From positions 184,134,798 to 184,198,797 of the forward strand of contig NC_134138.1 of NCBI RefSeq assembly GCF_033958435.1: 64,000 bases of DNA, written 5' to 3'. Origin of the DNA: Carettochelys insculpta. Its lineage: Eukaryota; Chordata; Testudines; Carettochelyidae. Positions 47,831 to 60,189 of this stretch are shown here, in pieces; position 1 is the first letter of the stretch; every line of letters begins with the position of its first letter. The notes beneath the pieces were generated by a model that saw nothing but the letters and a program-made list of their open reading frames with translations, searched no databases and had not been told where the DNA came from. A program made the position numbers and the translations under genes.

Positions 47831-50800
47831 AGCTCTACAAATACTTTTATTTCACAATGGGAAACATATAGGAGAAACATAATATAAAGTATTTTAAATT
47901 AAATACAGTCACTGAGGACTACAGGCTGCTCTCTGTTATACTAGTCATTTTTTTGGTTCAACTGTAGTTACAATGGATTCATATGTATCTAGACAAAAAT
48001 CCAGAAAGCTAAGGTAGCTAACATAACCATTTTTGGGTCTGCAGAAAGACTGCAAGGAAACCTCAGAGCCACTGTGAGGACTAGCTGCAATAGCCATTGA
48101 ATGCATAGTCAGATCTCACTAAGGAAGAGAATCTGACATATTTGCAGAACTTTCTTAACTGCAGAATTTCCAAGAGGGTGGAAAATTGCATGATGAGTTG
48201 AGATTGGCTGTAACCCCATTTTATTATATCATTTTTGACACTCTCAAAATTTAAAGAAATGGTTTGCATTTTTTTCTCCAATACACTTTAAAAAATGTTG
48301 AAAATTACCAACCAAATAGAGTGTGGGTCTTATTTTCAAAGCTCCTGTGTCCCTACAGCTCCCAGTGAGTTTAAAGGCATTATGAGTGCTCGCTCAGCTC
48401 TTATGCAAATTAGCCTTTATAGCCAAAGAGCAGAGATGAATTGAAACAAAATGTTGCACTGAAATATCCTCACCTGGGTGAAGGTTTATATCTGCAGTCA
48501 AAAATTATGCATGGGGTTCATGTCTGGCAGATAATTGGGTAAACTACTAATTTATAGCTTGTGTGGTCCCATTTACTTTTCAAATGGTCCAGCCACCGTA
48601 TTGCAGCCTCACATTTGATTCTTCACCTGAGCCTCGGCAGTATCAATGTGCAGCACTAGGTTCTTATGCCTGAGCTCTGCTACAGCTGAAATCAATGCCA
48701 AAAGCCCACCGATTTTAGTTAGGGGCTGCAAGTAAAAGCTTGAAGTCCCAGTAGAGGGAGCCCAAACACACAGAACTATTTTTCTATTGCACTAATTAAA
48801 ACTGTGAGTTTATAGTATTTTAAATATACCAAGAATTTTGTATTAGATTTTTGTTGACCACCACACTAAGGCCTTTCTATCTCAGCTTACCATAGACTTA
48901 AGAAAGGAATATTTTTTGGTGCTGGTGGGATAATCCACTGAAATCCCAACATTTGACTGCACAAGGTCAGATTGATTGGGTTGGGAGGTGATGGTCTTTT
49001 GAAAAACCATTACTTAAATAAATCTTGAAAAAATTGTTATTTCTACTTTGAAAATAAAATCTCTCCAAGGACTCAGTTGCTGGTTTTTAAAGATTCAGCT
49101 TCTTACTCAATAAAACTTGAGACAAAACCACTATTTAACATATAGCTGGGTCTCCTTCATTTATTGTGGGCAATTTATAGTTATTGTTCTTATTCATATT
49201 GTACAATATGTAGCAGGTCCACAACTGGTGTAAATTATCATAGCTCCATTGCCTTCAGTGGAGCTGTTACAATATGCATGAGCTGATGATTTGTCCTTGT
49301 GTGTCTCATCTCACATGGGATGAGACATTAACATACCATATGATAAGGCCAGATTGTGGCTCTTCAGCCACTGGACCATCCCATTGCAACTAGCTGCATC
49401 GCCTAGCAACAATTCATGGAGGCATTGTGCTTCTCTCCACAGGAAGCTGACTCTGTCAGAACTGCAGAGAGGATAAGTCCCTGATTCCCATCCACTCCCT
49501 TCTTGCCCACTTCGGGAGTTTTAATACCACAAGCAGCTCTAGTTTGAATGGGGTCCCTCTCTGCAGCAGCCATGCCATAGGAGCCTGGCTCAGCAGAGAG
49601 CTGTGATGCCTTTTAGACTGCTGCTAACTGACTGCTGTGCTGCATGGTTGTCCTAAGATGCATGAATTTCTCAGGGGATCTCAGAAAAGCAACAGTTTTT
49701 GTGAGTCTCATCCTGTGCCTGCTCCAGGAGAGAGAGAAAACCCTGTCCTCTCTGTTGCACTGTCAGAAGAAACCATGGGAAGAAACCTGCTGCATTTCCC
49801 AATCCAATCCCTATGCAGATTTTCCACCGCAGGGGAATACATGGGCTGAGATTTTCACATTCCTATTACTACATGATAAGGGTGGCATGTTCAAAAACAC
49901 TCAACATTGGCTCAGCTCTGCTCTCAGAGAATTTAATGGGACCAGTGACTGCAATGGGAGCGCAGCTGGAGCAAAGCTCAGCATCTTTGAAAATTCCTCC
50001 CTTAAGTAACCAAAAGAATAAGCTGGCAAAGAACAGTGCAGCCATTTTAGAAATTCTTAAATCTCACATGAGACAAGTTGAGATTAATTTTATCCTAGAA
50101 TTCTCAAAAGCATGGACCTAGCATTCAGGAGGGATGGGTTATGGGATAGACTTATTATCGCAATAACCTGAAGATTGAAATGACTGACCCTTTTATAATA
50201 TGGTTTCTCTTGGCAATCAGAACTTGGTATCATTGCACAGGTATGTTCTGCATTTGGCTATTCCTTTTTCAGATGATGATGTTTTGGATCAGACAGCATT
50301 TCATTCTTTACAAACGTAGTAAGAATGAATTAATCCTGCCTTGAGAGTACTAGACAATCATGAAGGATTTAATGAACTAAGGAAGTCTTTTTCAGAATAT
50401 ATGAGGTTGCTATATCCATCCTGAAATTTGAGGATTGAGTGACATCTTTTTCACAACAAACTTTCCCTTGAGGGTGTGCGTGTGTGTGTGCGCACGCTCA
50501 CATTCACCACATACTTCTTTTCTTTTCTTACGGAACAGCTCAGTTTTATTTTTTACAGGAAAATGAAACATACTATATTTTGCCCATTAACTATTATGGA
50601 AGTGTTTGCAATATGTCTCTCCATATTGCAATATGTCTCTCACCTTTACGTAAGTTTTCCTTTCAGAATAACACATTACTGAAGGACCTTGCTCTCATCA
50701 GAGAAAAGCAAATCTACTTATTTGAATATTTTTCCCCGCCTGAATGACTCTGAATATAATTAAAGTATACCTTTCATTACATGAGATAGAATGGTTTAGG

Positions 50801-50878
50801 TTATAAAAGTGAGTAAGAAGCAGATAGTTATTTCTGTTGTTGCTGTTTTTAAAAGCACTGAAGCCATAGACAGTTTAC

Positions 50879-51085
50879 CTGTTGGCCAGGTTTGAGTGGT
50901 GATAGTGTTATTCCCTGGGTGTTGATCACTGGTAGTATCTGGTTTCCAATGACTGTAGCAATGATCTGACCCTGGGCATTGGTCAATAACTGAGGGGTAA
51001 TTGGCTGCACTTGAAGGCCCTGAGCTCCTCCTGCAGCCTGATTGGATTGGACTGGATTTGGCATCAGTGGAATTGTTCCAATAAT
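50879..51085 (-). CDS. POU6F2: POU6F2 exon: Gln/Pro-rich activation region
   Basis: This 207-base exon encodes 69 codons in phase 0 on both sides. It starts with IIGTIPLMPNPVQSNQ, continues GAQGLQVQPITPQLL and GQIIATVIGNQILPVINTQG and ends SPLKPGQQ, which joins to LHQPS of the next exon. Acceptor is TTTCTTGTAG and donor is GTAAACTG. The repeated N/T-Q-G hydrophobic pattern (QGQIIATVIGNQ) is the glutamine-rich activation region of class VI POU proteins, also seen in POU6F1. The continuation and the spacing identify POU6F2. Confidence 0.95.
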
Positions 51086-51157
51086 CTACAAGAAACAAAA
51101 CAACAAGTGAAAATCTACACATAGCATGCAGACTTTTTATATAAAATTTATTTTATG

Positions 51158-51177
51158 CACACACACACACACACAGA
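51158..51177. repeat. (CA)n microsatellite
   Basis: About nine CA units. Confidence 0.9.
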
Positions 51178-51524
51178 GTGTTGCATGTGCAGGCAGCAGA
51201 CATATGCATCTTATATCAAGTAAGTCAAGTGTGTCCTTTTATCCCCACAAATTCTCCTACATGACACTTTTTATATGAAATTGTTAAATAAATTATAGGC
51301 TTACACCTGAAAAGTACTGAGCACCCTAACTCCCTTGATTTCTGTGAGAAGCCCCCTCTCCCCCATATATGTGGTGACCATTAAAAGAAGTCAAGTTCTG
51401 TCTGATGACTAATCAGCACAACAAAAACATTGGGGGCATGGATGTTCTGGCTAATAAAATGGGCAAAACCTTGCTTTTCTAAAAAAAAAAATGACACGGA
51501 GCCAGGTTTGGATGGGATGAACAG

Positions 51525-52790
51525 AACCTAAAGAGCTGCCATACCGAGTGAGACCATATTCTATCTTGCCTGTGTCCAGTATCCAAAAGTGCCCCATACC
51601 TGAGCCTCTCAGGGAGTGTACAGAAGGAGGCAATTATGGAGTGACCCACTTCTATCTTTCACTCCCAGCCTCTGATAGTGAGAGATTTAGGATTGCCATG
51701 AGCATAGGGTCACAATCCTGACCAACTTGATTATACCCACTGATGGATCCATCCTCCATGAACTATCTGGGTCTTTTTTGAGCCCTGTAATTTTGCAGTT
51801 TTAGCCATCACAACTTCCCAGGGCAGTGAGTTCCACAAGCTGGTTGTGTGCAGGAAAAGTACTTCCTCTGGTTTGTATTAAACCAGCTTCTATAAATTTT
51901 GTCAGGTGATGAAAGGTTTTTGTATTGCATGAATGGGTGAATAACACTTTTCTATTCACTTCATTCTCACTGTTCATGATTTTATAGACCTCTGTCATAA
52001 GTCCCTTTTAATCATCTCTCTTCAAAGCTGAACAGAACTATATTTTAAAATTTCTTCTCAGACTGAAGGCATTCCATTTCCCCAATCACCTTTTCTTCTC
52101 TTCTGTGAACATCTTCCTCTTCCACTATATCCTTTTTCATATTGGGTGACCAGAATTGGAGGTAGTATTCAAAGCATGCACACACAATGAATTTATAGAG
52201 TGGCACTATGATATTTTACATCTCTTTTCCTGCAATCTATTTCCTAATAGTTCCCAACATACTTTTAGCCTGTTTGCTGCTGAGAACTGCATGGAAGTTT
52301 TCAGAGAACTGGCCCTGGTGACAACAAAATCTCTTTTTTGGGTAGTTATATCGAATTTAGAACCCATCTTTGTATATGTAGCTAGGGTTACTTTTTTAGT
52401 GTGCATTGTTTTGCATCTAGCAGAGTTGAATTTTGTCCTGAGTTGTCCTGTCACCTCGTTTTGTGAGATCACACTGTAACTTTTTGCAGTCAGCTTTTGA
52501 TGTAATTATGTTGAATAATTTTACATTGCCTGCAACCTTTGCCACTTCACTGCTCACCTCTTTTCCAGATTATTAATGAATGAGGAACAACAGTGGTCCC
52601 TCTATAGCTCCGTGGGGGACCTTTACAGTTCAGCTCTCCATTTTGAAAACTGATCTTTTTTTCCTACCACTTCATTTCTATGTTTCAAACAGCTACTGCT
52701 CCACGAAAAAATCTTCCCTCTTATCTCATGGCTGCTTAACATTACTGCTTATTATTTTAAAACCTTTGGCGTAAGGAGTATAAACAAGCT
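51525..52790 (-). pseudogene. Old CR1 LINE fragment
   Basis: Reverse complement of a CR1 3' UTR and reverse transcriptase. Plus-strand landmarks are AGAGCTGCCATACCGAGTGAGACC-type text at 51531, CACTGATGGATCCATCCTCC at 51738, TCTTCAAAGCTGAACAGAAC at 52019 and a TTTTGCATCTAGCAGAGTTG stretch at 52410. They follow the same order as the copy at 39599-41450 but are far more diverged. No frame survives. Confidence 0.7.
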
Positions 52791-53933
52791 CCTGAAATAT
52801 TACCTTGTCTGTAAAACTGAAATACGGATAGACATGTACTGCATGAAAGACAGCAGGGTCTTTTCACAAATATTAGAGCACATAACTACACCTCAAGTGA
52901 GGCTCATTTAAAAAAAGTTTTTCAAGAGTCAAAGTTATCTCCAGCATAATTCCACTGACTTCAATAGCTATTGTTAAATACATCAATGGAAAATAATAGT
53001 AAAACCATCCTAGCACTTACAGCATGTCTCATTTGTAGATTTCAAAGTGCTTTACAAAGGAGCTCTGGGTCATTAACTCTATGAATAATGTGGTATGTTT
53101 TAACACAATTCACTGTAAAAATAGCTTTAAAATTGCTCATTAAGAATACCAGTGGCTTGATGGCTAGGGCGCAGAAATATGATCTGGAATGGCAAGACTA
53201 GGGGAAGACCTTGGATCTATTGAAAATTAAAGGGCACGCACATGTGAGCATCAACAAATAATGACAGGCCTCCACTGAACATGCTTTGACATATCACTCA
53301 GTGGCATTCAGTTCTGTCCAGGGTGATGCTGACATGTCTTCTGTCTTAGATTAAATATTCTGGGAAGAAATCAGGGGTTGGAAGCATGGTGTGGGAAGGA
53401 CAGAGGGATTAATGCAGTTCTCAAAGGCTATGTCTACATGAGAGGGTTTTTCTGATAAAACCGGGCTGGTGTTGGGAAAAAAACTTGTGGAGCCTCTACA
53501 TGCAAAATATGCTTTGTTGACAGAATGTTAACAAAACCCAGCACATCTGCCTGCAGCATTGTGCCTCTCCACGCTGAGCAATGTGCCTGGTGGACAGCTT
53601 CCTGTTGACAAAAAAGTTGTGCAGATGCTCTGTGGACCATTTTGTTGTCAACAGAGGGGTCCTCCAGTGTGCTGGCCAGCTGGATCCAGGAGGTGCCCTC
53701 CACTGCAAGCAAACATCTCTGATCTTTGCCTCCAGTCACTTTTAAAGGCACAGGGAGCTTCAGAAATCACGTGCAACAAGCTGAGGGCATGTGTGCAGGC
53801 TTTCAACGCCACACCCCTAAAGCCACACCTTATACTTATGGCAGAGGCTGCCTGAGACCTCCCTGGCCCCTTGTGGGACAGTGCAAAGGGGTCTCAGGAC
53901 CCACCCCAGGGGTCCAACAAGTGGGTGCCCTCA

Positions 53934-54240
53934 TGGTCTGCGCGAGAGCTCCAGGACCTGATGGACCTCTGGGCTGAGGAGGCTATACTCCTTGACCCCA
54001 TGGCAAAGCACAGAAACATCCCAGGCTATGCCTGACTTGCCAGAGCTCTAGCAGAGTGTAGCCACCCCACCCGCACCTTGCAGCAGGTGCAGTCCAAGGT
54101 GAGCAGCTCTACCAGGGCGATATGCATGCCCAGGATGCACTTCAGAAGTCAGGGGCAGGGACAGCTTCTTGTCCCTATTACGATGAGTTGGTGAAGCTCC
54201 TGGGAGGTGAGGGCAGTGGCCCAAGTTGCAAGACCCTAGG
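53934..54240 (+). pseudogene. Harbinger Myb/SANT-like accessory protein remnant
   Basis: The plus frame reads WSARELQDLMDLWAEEAILL, a typical Myb/SANT-like (trihelix) start, then HRNIPGYA, a stop, LARALAECSHPTRTLQQVQSK. After a frameshift near 54140 it continues KSGAGTASCPYYDELVKLLG. In PIF/Harbinger elements this second protein helps transposase reach the nucleus and bind the ends. The stop and the shift show it is inactive. Long open frames in other phases across 54300-55400 are GC-rich shadows. Confidence 0.8.
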
Positions 54241-55568
54241 AAGGCCCCCTCTGCAATGCAGATGGAGTTCCAGGACCTGGGAACCTCCTGGAGCCACTAC
54301 AAGACCCATCCTTGGACCCTGAGGACAGCCCAGAGACCTTAATGATAGCCCTGGACTTGGCCCCCTCCAGTGCCACAACATCGGCATGGGAATCTCTGGA
54401 TCTCTTCACAGAACCATTCAGTGAGTCCCCCACAGGTCACATAACCCAAGGGACAGACAGGTTGTGCCATGTGCCTCTCCAGGATGGCTTGGGAAGGAAT
54501 CCACACTGTTGGCCCAGCTCGTGCATGCACGTGCATGGCAGTGTTCCATTTGAACCCAGTGGGTGGCCCTGGGCATGGGCACCAGCTTGCTGCCAGTGCT
54601 ACCCGGGACCACAAAAGTCCCAGGGTCGTGGAGGCGGCATCTGCCCCTTCCACAGCTTGAAGTGGGCCAGCTGCACATTCAACAACCTTACCCCAGACAC
54701 ACCACTGAGGCGTGTGCCCCCCAGTGACGGACATGCCCGCAGGCAACAGGCAGCATCCACCCCCACGGACAGTGCTACAGGCCACAGGCATGTGGGGGTG
54801 CTCCAGGGAGGGCCTGGCTGTGCTTGAAGTTTGTGAGCAGTGCCTGCAAGTGGAACAGGAGTGGCAATGGGAATGAGTGTGGGCCTTGGACCACTGGCTG
54901 GCCTGGATGGACTGCCTCCTAGATATCCTGGAGGATGGGATGGCACAGGCTGCCATGCACATAGCCCCTGCTAATCCCCTTCCCCTTGTCACCCCTGCTC
55001 CCCTTCCTGCCTGCTCCCCCTCCTGCACCTGCTCCTACCGATTCCATGCCCAAAATGGTGCTGCAGGCACTGCAGTGGCCAATGGCCATGGCTAGTGCCC
55101 CTGCCCCCAAGCCTCCCCACTCTCCAAGCCTCCTCTGCCCCCCCGCTGAGCCTGCCCCCACTGAAACCCTTCCACCCTCATACCTCCTCATGCTCCCGGC
55201 CCCATCCCAACTCCGATGTGGACCCCAAATCCAGGGCAGGAGGGGATTCTGGAGGGGATTCTGCAGCCAACATGGCTTGTGGCCCCCCCTCCCAGGACTA
55301 ATGTGCCCCACCCCATATCCCAAGCCCTCCCTCCAAGTTGAGATGCCCCCACACCACGTCCCAAGTTCGCCTTGCTGTATATAGTCATTGCACATTGTAA
55401 ATAGTTAGTTTTCACAATGTTTATTTTACACACATTTATATTGTGTTCAATGAAAGGTTTTTGGAAGCACCCCATCCCCGTGTGCTTGGTGATGGCAGCC
55501 GTGCCTGGGTGCTCAGAGGAACCTCTGCTGTCTGGCCCCCTCCCTGGGAGGAAGTCCTCCCCATTCCG

Positions 55569-56171
55569 CTACACCAGATTGTGGAGAGTGCAGCAGGTGG
55601 CCATGACATGGGAGACATTCTGCTCCTCCACATACAGCTGTGTCATGAGGCAATGGAATCTTGCCTTCAGATGCCTGAAGGAGCATTCAATCTGGTTGCA
55701 TGCTGGGGTGAGGTGGGCATTGAAGAGTTCATGGGTAGGGTCCAGATGGCTGGTGTAGGACTTCATGAGACAGGGCATAGTTGGGTAGGCTGCATCCCCC
55801 ACCATGCAAAAAGGCATGCCCATGACCCCGAAGGCTAGCTCCTGGTGGGGGATGTAGGTGCTCGCCTCTATCCTTCAGCACAGGCTGGAGTTGTAAAACA
55901 TCCTGGTGTTGTGGGTCCAGCCCATCTACCCAACGTAGATGTCCAGGAACTGTCTTCAGTGGTCCACCAGGGCCTGCATCATGATGGAGTGATAGCCCTT
56001 ATGATTAATGTAGCACATAGTCCTGTGGTTCGGGGTCCAGCTGGGGATGTGGATCCCAGCCAGCACCCCAAAACAATGGGGGAAGCTGAGGGTGTCAAAG
56101 CTGACCATGATGGCATCCAAGTCAGTGATGTGGAGGAGCCTCTGGAGCAGGAGCTTGTTAATGGCCCACAC
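55569..56171 (-). pseudogene. PIF/Harbinger DDE transposase remnant, C-terminal 201 codons
   Basis: One continuous minus-strand frame with three internal stops but no shift. Segments include FPHCFGVLAGIHIPSWTP, YINHKGYHSIMMQALVDH, WTHNTRMFYNSS, VGDAAYPTMPCLM, NQIECSFRHLKARF and ATCCTLHNLV, the DDE_Tnp_4 family signature. Two catalytic acidic residues are lost: the usual DGTHIP aspartate is Ala (LAGIHIP) and the THDARIF aspartate is Asn (THNTRMF); the Glu in NQIECSF is kept. Two stops are consistent with CGA to TGA and one with TGG to TAG. The N-terminal region is missing. It is dead as an enzyme. Confidence 0.88.
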
Positions 56172-57365
56172 TACCTGCTACACACATAGTCCCTATTTTG
56201 AAATAGTCACTTGATGCACTATGGCTTATTTTGAAATAGGCTCTGTTCCCTGTCTTAACATCACCTATTCTGAAACAGCTATTTTGAAATAGGTGCAATT
56301 CCTTGTAGAATGAGATTTACCAATTTTGAACTAAGTCAGACGCTATTTTGAAATTATTTCAAAATAGCAGTTGCATTGTGTAGGGGTCCACAAAGTTATT
56401 TCAAAATAATGGCTGTATAGACCTACCCTTAGAACTTAGATTTTCCCCAGCACTATATCTTTCCTCAGACCACACTATTTCAGAAATCTTCATTTGAGTT
56501 GCACCTATGAACTATCATCACCCAGTGGGCATTAATTTGAATAAGAGTGGACCTCAAGCTATTTTAAAGGATCTGACTTTGGTTATTAATATAGAATACA
56601 GCACAGTGTGTAAGTCTCATCACACATCCTGGAATATACAATGTATTCTCTCTCTTTCACCAGGCATTGACAAATAGGAAGAAGAACCCTTCTTCAGTTT
56701 ATCAGCAGAAACTTTGCACAAGGATCTCAACACTTTGTCATGTCAGTAAAGGACATGGTCTTGGAATGTTGCTACTGAATGTATAACTTTAAGAATGAGG
56801 AGCTGAATCCCTGTAAGGCAAAAAAAATGCTGCTCTGGTTTATTATTAATAGATAGATTTGCATCCACATTTAAAATGTATTTATTGGATAGCAGCTTGG
56901 ACTGCATTTATAGACAGTGCTGAAAAGGACACTGTGCACTGTACAGACACAACAGAGACAGAATGGGAGGAGGATACATATTACTGAGCTATCCTATAAG
57001 TTTAGGCACACAAATACGTCAAAGGGGTCTAAAGTTACCTTGTAAACCATGAAGTTTCAAGCTCTCCTTACTAAGCCAAGGATAGGATTCAAATTCCTAA
57101 ACACCCCATGGAAACAACAAACAAAAACTAAAACTCTTCTTAATAATAACAACCATACTATAAAGGATTTTAAAAGCCTTTTGGGGGATCTATTTTACAA
57201 TCCTTTCCAGAATCCATGCAATTCAAAGCCAGTGTAAAACACTGTGTAAGGTGTAAGCAGGTCCGATAGGTAACATAATACACAAAATAGTTCTAAACAT
57301 GAAAGAATTATTTGCAGGGCATCTGTCTTCTCTTTCCTGTTTAGATCTGTGTTTCCCTTACCTTC

Positions 57366-57752
57366 CAGATGGTTGTTTCTCAACCAGGGGCATGCACACC
57401 CTCAGGGGTACACCAAGGTTTTCTGGGGGTACATCAACTCACCTAGATATTAGCCTAGTTTTCCAACAGGCTACAAAAAAATACACTAATAAAGTCAGTA
57501 CAATCTAAAAGCTCATTGACAATGTCTTGTTTCTACTGCTTCATATGCCTTACGCTGAAATGTAAGTACAATATTTCTCTTGCAATTCATTTAATGAAAA
57601 TAAGATGGTAGAAAGTCAGCAAGTTTTCAGTAGTCGTCTTCTGTATTATTTTTGCATGTTTTTGTAAGTAAGTAGTTTTTAAGCGAGGAGGTATGCAAAA
57701 CAAATCTGACTCCTGAAAAGGGTACAGTAATCCAAAACAGTTGAATCGCATT
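57366..57752. mobile_element. hAT-like element
   Basis: Left end GTTTCTCAACCAGGGGCATG with repeated GGGGTACA motifs (57410-57440), and right end GGGTACAGTAATCC followed by CAGTTGAATC, the decayed inverse of the left end. Noncoding. Confidence 0.55.
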
Positions 57753-57781
57753 TGTTTCAAATCCTCAGATTACTTTAGGAC

Positions 57782-57901
57782 CATGTTTCTCAACTGGTGA
57801 CACTTAGGGATATGCAAGAGAAATCTGGAGGCACTTACAACATTTTTTTTTTTTTTTTAGAAGGGCGTACTTCATAAAAAAAAAAAGGAGTTGAGAAACT
57901 G
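57782..57901. mobile_element. Short hAT-Charlie-like element
   Basis: CATGTTTCTCAACTGG at the left and GTTGAGAAACTG at the right are inverted ends; TTCTAGAG follows on the right, the favoured hAT-Charlie target type. A T-run and an A-run lie inside. Confidence 0.6.
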
Positions 57902-59331
57902 TTCTAGAGGGACAGATCACCAGCTGAGTTCCACTGGCATAAAAGATTGATACCATTGAACACCTGACCCCTACCATTTCCAGATAAAGGCACAAAACAG
58001 AGTGCTGAAGTAAAATCAGAGAGGCACCTCAACTGCAAATTTTAGATCCACCTCCTAAATTTCTTGACAATGCAATATTTTGGTTTGGCTCTATCTCAAA
58101 TTAAACTATCAAGGATGAAATCCTGGCCCCATTCAAGTCAGTGGGAGTTTGGTCACTGAGTTCAATAGGGCCCACATTTATTTTTTTAGTGTGATTCTAC
58201 TGTTTTTGATGAATACGTAATAGACTCATTGACTGCTTCTTTTGTGAGCAATTAATTATAGGCAGTCCATTTGCTTCTGTATGCTCCCCAGATTTGAACA
58301 GCTTTTTTGGTCGAGCAGTTCATTTCTAACTTCAAAGAAAAATTACAATAGTTTAAAAATGTTGGGTTGCTTGGTGAGAAGCCATATGGTATGGTACATT
58401 AAAGTCATTTTAGCACTCTAGTACTGTTTGGGAATTTTTTTTTCCACCAGAAAGCAATAATTTCACCAAAAATGCATTTTTTTGCTCCTAAATATTCATC
58501 CAAACCTTTGAAAATAACAGAGGGTGAGCCATAACTTTCACATTTTAAAAATAAGCTCTATTGTTTTTGCTCTCCTGTGAATTCAAACATATCTTCATTT
58601 TTAAATGGAATTTTTCAGGACACTATTACTATTATATGACTTTTGTATAATAATGTTACATTACTATCTATAAAGAGCATATTTATAGTAATTATCATTA
58701 TTATAGGTGGAGCTAGTAAGCTGTCTATTATTTAGGACACTTGACTTTTCTCATTTACCATTTTTGTGTCTAGCTATATATTTTATTTAAAAAACTCCTT
58801 TCGAACAGTTGGGTTAATTATGCTGGAAAAGTATACGTGTCATTTGGTTTAATTTACACTGATTACAGACGTGCCCTTCTTTCTTATCTTTTAATCATGA
58901 TGCTTCTTGATTGTGACTTTTTGTAGTTTAATATCAATATTAATTACACTAAATGGTCACGAATTTAAACTGTTTCTGTGTGGGTGGGCGCAGGAGTTAT
59001 GTCCAAGCCAGTAGTACTGCTTGGTGGCATTACTCTAGGGCATGTGGCCCAGTGGTGAGAGCCTGTGGTCTCCTTGCCCAGTGGTTAGGATCAAGGGCAC
59101 TATCATCTAGTGGCAAAAGTCTGTGGTTGAAGGATAGGGGACCTCAACTCTACCCTGCTCCATCAAGTTTCAACCTAGGGCCTCTCAGAATAATGGTCCT
59201 GATACATGGCTTAAGAAAGGGCACCTTTATGTCTGTTGTCTGGGTCACTTTCTATTCCTATTCCACCTCCGTCTGTACCATACCTCTATGTTGGGACCCC
59301 CCTTGGAATCTCCTCAGGTCACTGCCTAAAG

Positions 59332-60189
59332 CAGGGGTGCACAAACTGGGGGTCATGAAATTTCAAAAGGGGGATGCAGCGCAATTGGCTCCCCGCTGCA
59401 GGGCCCCTCCACTGCCTCTCCATAGCTTCTGTGCACAGATGTCCTGTGCTTGTGTGCTGCGCTGCCTGCCTTCTTGCTGTCAACAGAGGGCCAGCTTCAT
59501 TTCCATTCCCCCGCTCCAAAGTGGGCCCTCCCTTGCCTCCCTGCAGTCTCTCTTGGCTCAGCTGCCCACCTCCCTGCACCTCTCCCCTACCTCCTGCAGG
59601 CTCTGCCATTGGCAGAGGGCCAGCGTAATTTCTGGTCCCCTGCTCACATTTTGCAGAGGCATCAGATCTGGGGTAAGAGATGTGTGCTTGTACTGGCACA
59701 GCCCCTAGTTTCAGCTTCCACAGAGAGTCCAGGCTTTATTTAAAAAAATTCAATTATGCTGATCTTTTGTTTAGTTTTTTCATTTAACTTTTAAAAAGCT
59801 GCCTGGAGGGCTAGAAAAGAGGGAGAGGAAGGGCAGGGGGAGGAGCTCTTTAAACAGCAGGGAGCTTTTTTTCTCTTTTTTGAACTAAGCTCTGTCGGGC
59901 TCTTCGAAACAGCAAGAAAAACGACCGGGGACTGCTGGAATTGGGAGGGATCTTTAAACAGAGTGAATTTTTTGTTTTAATAGCTGCCAGGGAGGGCTGG
60001 GAAAGGTAGCTCTTTAAACATGCTTTGCCTCCATCTGTATAGTGGGTATCCTCTCTCCCATTGTTTTATTTTTTCCTATGAACATAGCAGAAATTTCTGT
60101 TGGCTTGGATTTTATCAGAGAGGGTTGGGGGCCCTGCTAATTGCAGTGACAAAAATGGGGGCTTGATGTAAAAAGTTTACTCACCCCTG
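59332..60189. mobile_element. hAT nonautonomous transposon
   Basis: Ends CAGGGGTGCACAAACT and, in reverse complement, CAGGGGTGAGTAAACT are near-identical. Flanking octamers GCCTAAAG (59324-59331) and CCCTAGAC (60190-60197) share the central TA and five of eight bases. The interior has no transposase motif; a frame that runs across its left end is spurious. Confidence 0.85.

Larger units (their letters stand above)
35141..50878 (-). other. POU6F2: POU6F2 large intron, LINE-rich
   Basis: About 15.7 kb holding most of the LINE content of the window (described separately from 38663 to 47830). The remaining parts, for example 35141-38660, 41460-43900 and 47840-50870, show no gene. A T-run lies at 36348-36363, and an unassigned repeat-like block surrounds 36030-36720. 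A small local duplication (GCAATATGTCTCTC) occurs at 50607-50641. Confidence 0.8.
24544..51085 (-). other. POU6F2: POU6F2 gene, 3' half (span of four coding exons)
   Basis: Overview of the gene in this window. Transcription runs right to left. Exons 50879-51085, 34972-35140, 28387-28555 and 24544-24940 (or 24544-25048) all have AG acceptors and GT donors and join in frame. The predicted part is 69 + 56 + 56 + 131 residues or so: a glutamine- and proline-rich activation region, a serine run, then the POU-specific domain and homeodomain. The N-terminal exons lie to the right of the window. No competing gene lies in the introns. Confidence 0.95.
53424..56432. mobile_element. PIF/Harbinger transposon derivative with remnants of both proteins
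   Basis: Ends are GGCTATGTCTACATGAG on the left and, in reverse complement, GGGTAGGTCTATACAGCC on the right. The left subterminal part carries TTGTTGACAGAATG-type motifs as at 33275-33696; the right part carries TATTTTGAAATAG motifs resembling the TTTCGAAA motifs of 5343-6052. Between them lie a Myb/SANT-like remnant on the plus strand and a DDE transposase remnant on the minus strand, in convergent order. The mixed subterminal motifs suggest a composite of two related elements. This is the probable kind of source for the MITEs of this window, though this copy is dead. Confidence 0.8.

Noticed and set aside
54339..55028. 229-codon minus-strand open frame and several overlapping frames at 54300-55400
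   Set aside because: GC-rich interior of the Harbinger derivative; no domain, and frames open in both directions at once, as expected from base composition.
58953..59708. 251-codon plus-strand open frame
   Set aside because: Runs from unassigned repeat-like DNA across the left end of the hAT at 59332, so it cannot be one conserved gene; no recognisable motif.
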